A stretch of DNA of 33,334 bases from Phycisphaerales bacterium (lineage in GTDB: Bacteria > Planctomycetota > Phycisphaerae > Phycisphaerales > SM1A02), in NCBI GenBank assembly GCA_022446945.1, contig JAKVBW010000005.1:1-33334 (forward strand). The letters are read 5' to 3'. The position numbers and the translations under genes were made by a program. Under the pieces are notes generated by a model. The model was not told where the DNA came from, made no database searches, and saw nothing but the letters and a program-made list of their open reading frames with translations. Below, piece by piece: positions 32,666 through 33,334 of the stretch (the first letter of the stretch is position 1; each line of letters begins with the position of its first letter).

Positions 32666-33310
32666 ATGCCACCGCCAAACAGGACAAAGGCGATTCAGGA
32701 TCTCGTCGATCGCGGCGTGTCTGCCTTGAAAAAACAAGATTGGTTTGAAGCGGAAAGAGTTCTGGAACGCTCGCTTTCCATGAGCCGAGGTCGTGACGAC
32801 TTTGTGGGCATGATCGAAATCCTTGAACAGCTTCAAACTGCTCGGTCAGGCAGGCGCAAGGATGCTCTGGCCTCAAGAACTGCGATCCGAATTGTTGATG
32901 ATCAAATCACTGACACGATGGAAGTGGAACGTGGAAGGTGGATGGTCCAGCCACCACTGGTGGGTGCGGACGCGCGGCGACTTCGCCTGCTTGCTCTCGC
33001 TCGCCAAGTTCCTGTGATGGTTTTGTGCCGTGAGCCCACAACCAAACTTGGCCAGATACCGGTTGTTGCAATTGGCCCTAGCGGTGCCATTCGAGCTCAG
33101 GTCCCACCACCATCGAATGAAAAGAAGCCGTCTGCAAGTTGGTTCCGTGATGCCCTCGCTGAACTCGGAGAGGCTGCTCGAAGCAGAATTGACCCTGCCC
33201 AAGACATTCTAAAAAGAGTTGATGCCGTTCTGAATCTGATAGACACGCTGCCGGAAGACGATGGCCTCCACAAAGACGCCATCGCCATCTGCCGAGAAGC
33301 ATCGCAATAG
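32666..33310 (+). CDS. Unknown protein with TPR-like N-terminus (214 aa)
   Basis: Residues 8-55 form a helix-turn-helix reminiscent of one TPR unit (LVDRGVSALKKQDWFEAERVLERSL). Then come a basic linker (RSGRRKDAL), a beta-like middle (VPVMVLCREPTTKLGQIPVVAIG) and a helical C-terminus (ILKRVDAVLNLIDTLPEDDGLH). It has no signal peptide, membrane segment or catalytic motif and is not recognised. It lies 21 bp downstream of the preceding unknown gene and ends 24 bp before the window edge. The two are probably co-transcribed and may work together, but nothing in the sequence shows how. Confidence 0.72.
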   Translation: MPPPNRTKAIQDLVDRGVSALKKQDWFEAERVLERSLSMSRGRDDFVGMIEILEQLQTARSGRRKDALASRTAIRIVDDQITDTMEVERGRWMVQPPLVGADARRLRLLALARQVPVMVLCREPTTKLGQIPVVAIGPSGAIRAQVPPPSNEKKPSASWFRDALAELGEAARSRIDPAQDILKRVDAVLNLIDTLPEDDGLHKDAIAICREASQ

Positions 33311-33334
33311 ACCTCCCACATTCTGTTTGTTCTG

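Overview
The window reads as a stretch of chromosome from a marine planctomycete, most likely class Phycisphaerae. This rests on sequence character rather than a database search. It has mid-50s GC, many weak or absent Shine-Dalgarno sites, a secreted beta-helix protein ending in a dockerin-like DLDGD/SDLL..QWG segment, a planctomycete-type ECF sigma factor, a long Ser/Thr kinase with receiver and GAF domains, a futalosine-pathway MqnE and a ThiD2-ThiE fusion. No insertion sequence, integrase, phage gene or CRISPR array was seen. It looks like core chromosome with a few regulatory and lineage-specific islands.

Layout. 1-1135 is the C-terminal part of a TPR protein that runs off the left edge. 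1125-2432 (-) is mqnE. 2576-3368 (+) holds a possible small protein and mobA. 3420-5606 (-) is a YdeP-type molybdopterin oxidoreductase, which would use the cofactor that MobA finishes. 5633-8487 (+) is a signalling cassette of a receiver-GAF-Ser/Thr kinase, a STAS-domain protein and a DUF4190-like membrane protein. The kinase and oxidoreductase are divergent across a 26-bp gap holding a 14-bp perfect palindrome. 8484-12527 (-) is ispE, an M3 oligopeptidase and a PLP decarboxylase, in that transcription order. 12572-12898 (+) is a YbjQ-like protein. 12899-14020 (-) is a NIF3 protein. 14058-14852 (-) is panC. 15235-16577 (-) is sucD plus a small lipoprotein. 16686-19491 (+) is purM, a putative outer-membrane protein and a metallophosphoesterase. 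19472-20460 (-) is queF then rdgB. 20572-20645 (+) is tRNA-Ile(GAT). 20832-23985 (+) is mdh, a voltage-gated-type K+ channel and the beta-helix/dockerin protein. 23986-25002 (-) is gap. 25070-25624 (-) is a PduO-type adenosyltransferase. 25745-26910 (+) is an ECF sigma factor and an overlapping unknown gene. 27108-29921 (-) is thiD2-thiE, a PhnP-like metallo-beta-lactamase-fold protein and atpG. 30008-31501 (+) is an M17 aminopeptidase. 31526-31975 (-) is a low-molecular-weight phosphatase with a protein-arginine-phosphatase signature. 32072-33310 (+) is two unknown genes.

The genes are tightly packed. ATGA or GTGA stop/start overlaps occur at the STAS/DUF4190, M3/PLP, sucD/lipoprotein, purM/OMP, queF/rdgB, sigma/unknown and thiE/MBL junctions, and several convergent pairs overlap or abut at their stops. 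These overlaps were used to choose starts, including two GTG starts. Several track ORFs are over-extended and were trimmed here.

I found no clear-cut new multi-gene system. The best leads are the kinase-STAS-DUF4190 cassette with a degenerate receiver (Glu at the phosphoacceptor position), the palindrome in the divergent gap, the ECF sigma factor with its overlapping unknown partner, the structured convergent region at 26915-27030, the MqnE insertion, and the single atpG far from any other ATP synthase gene.
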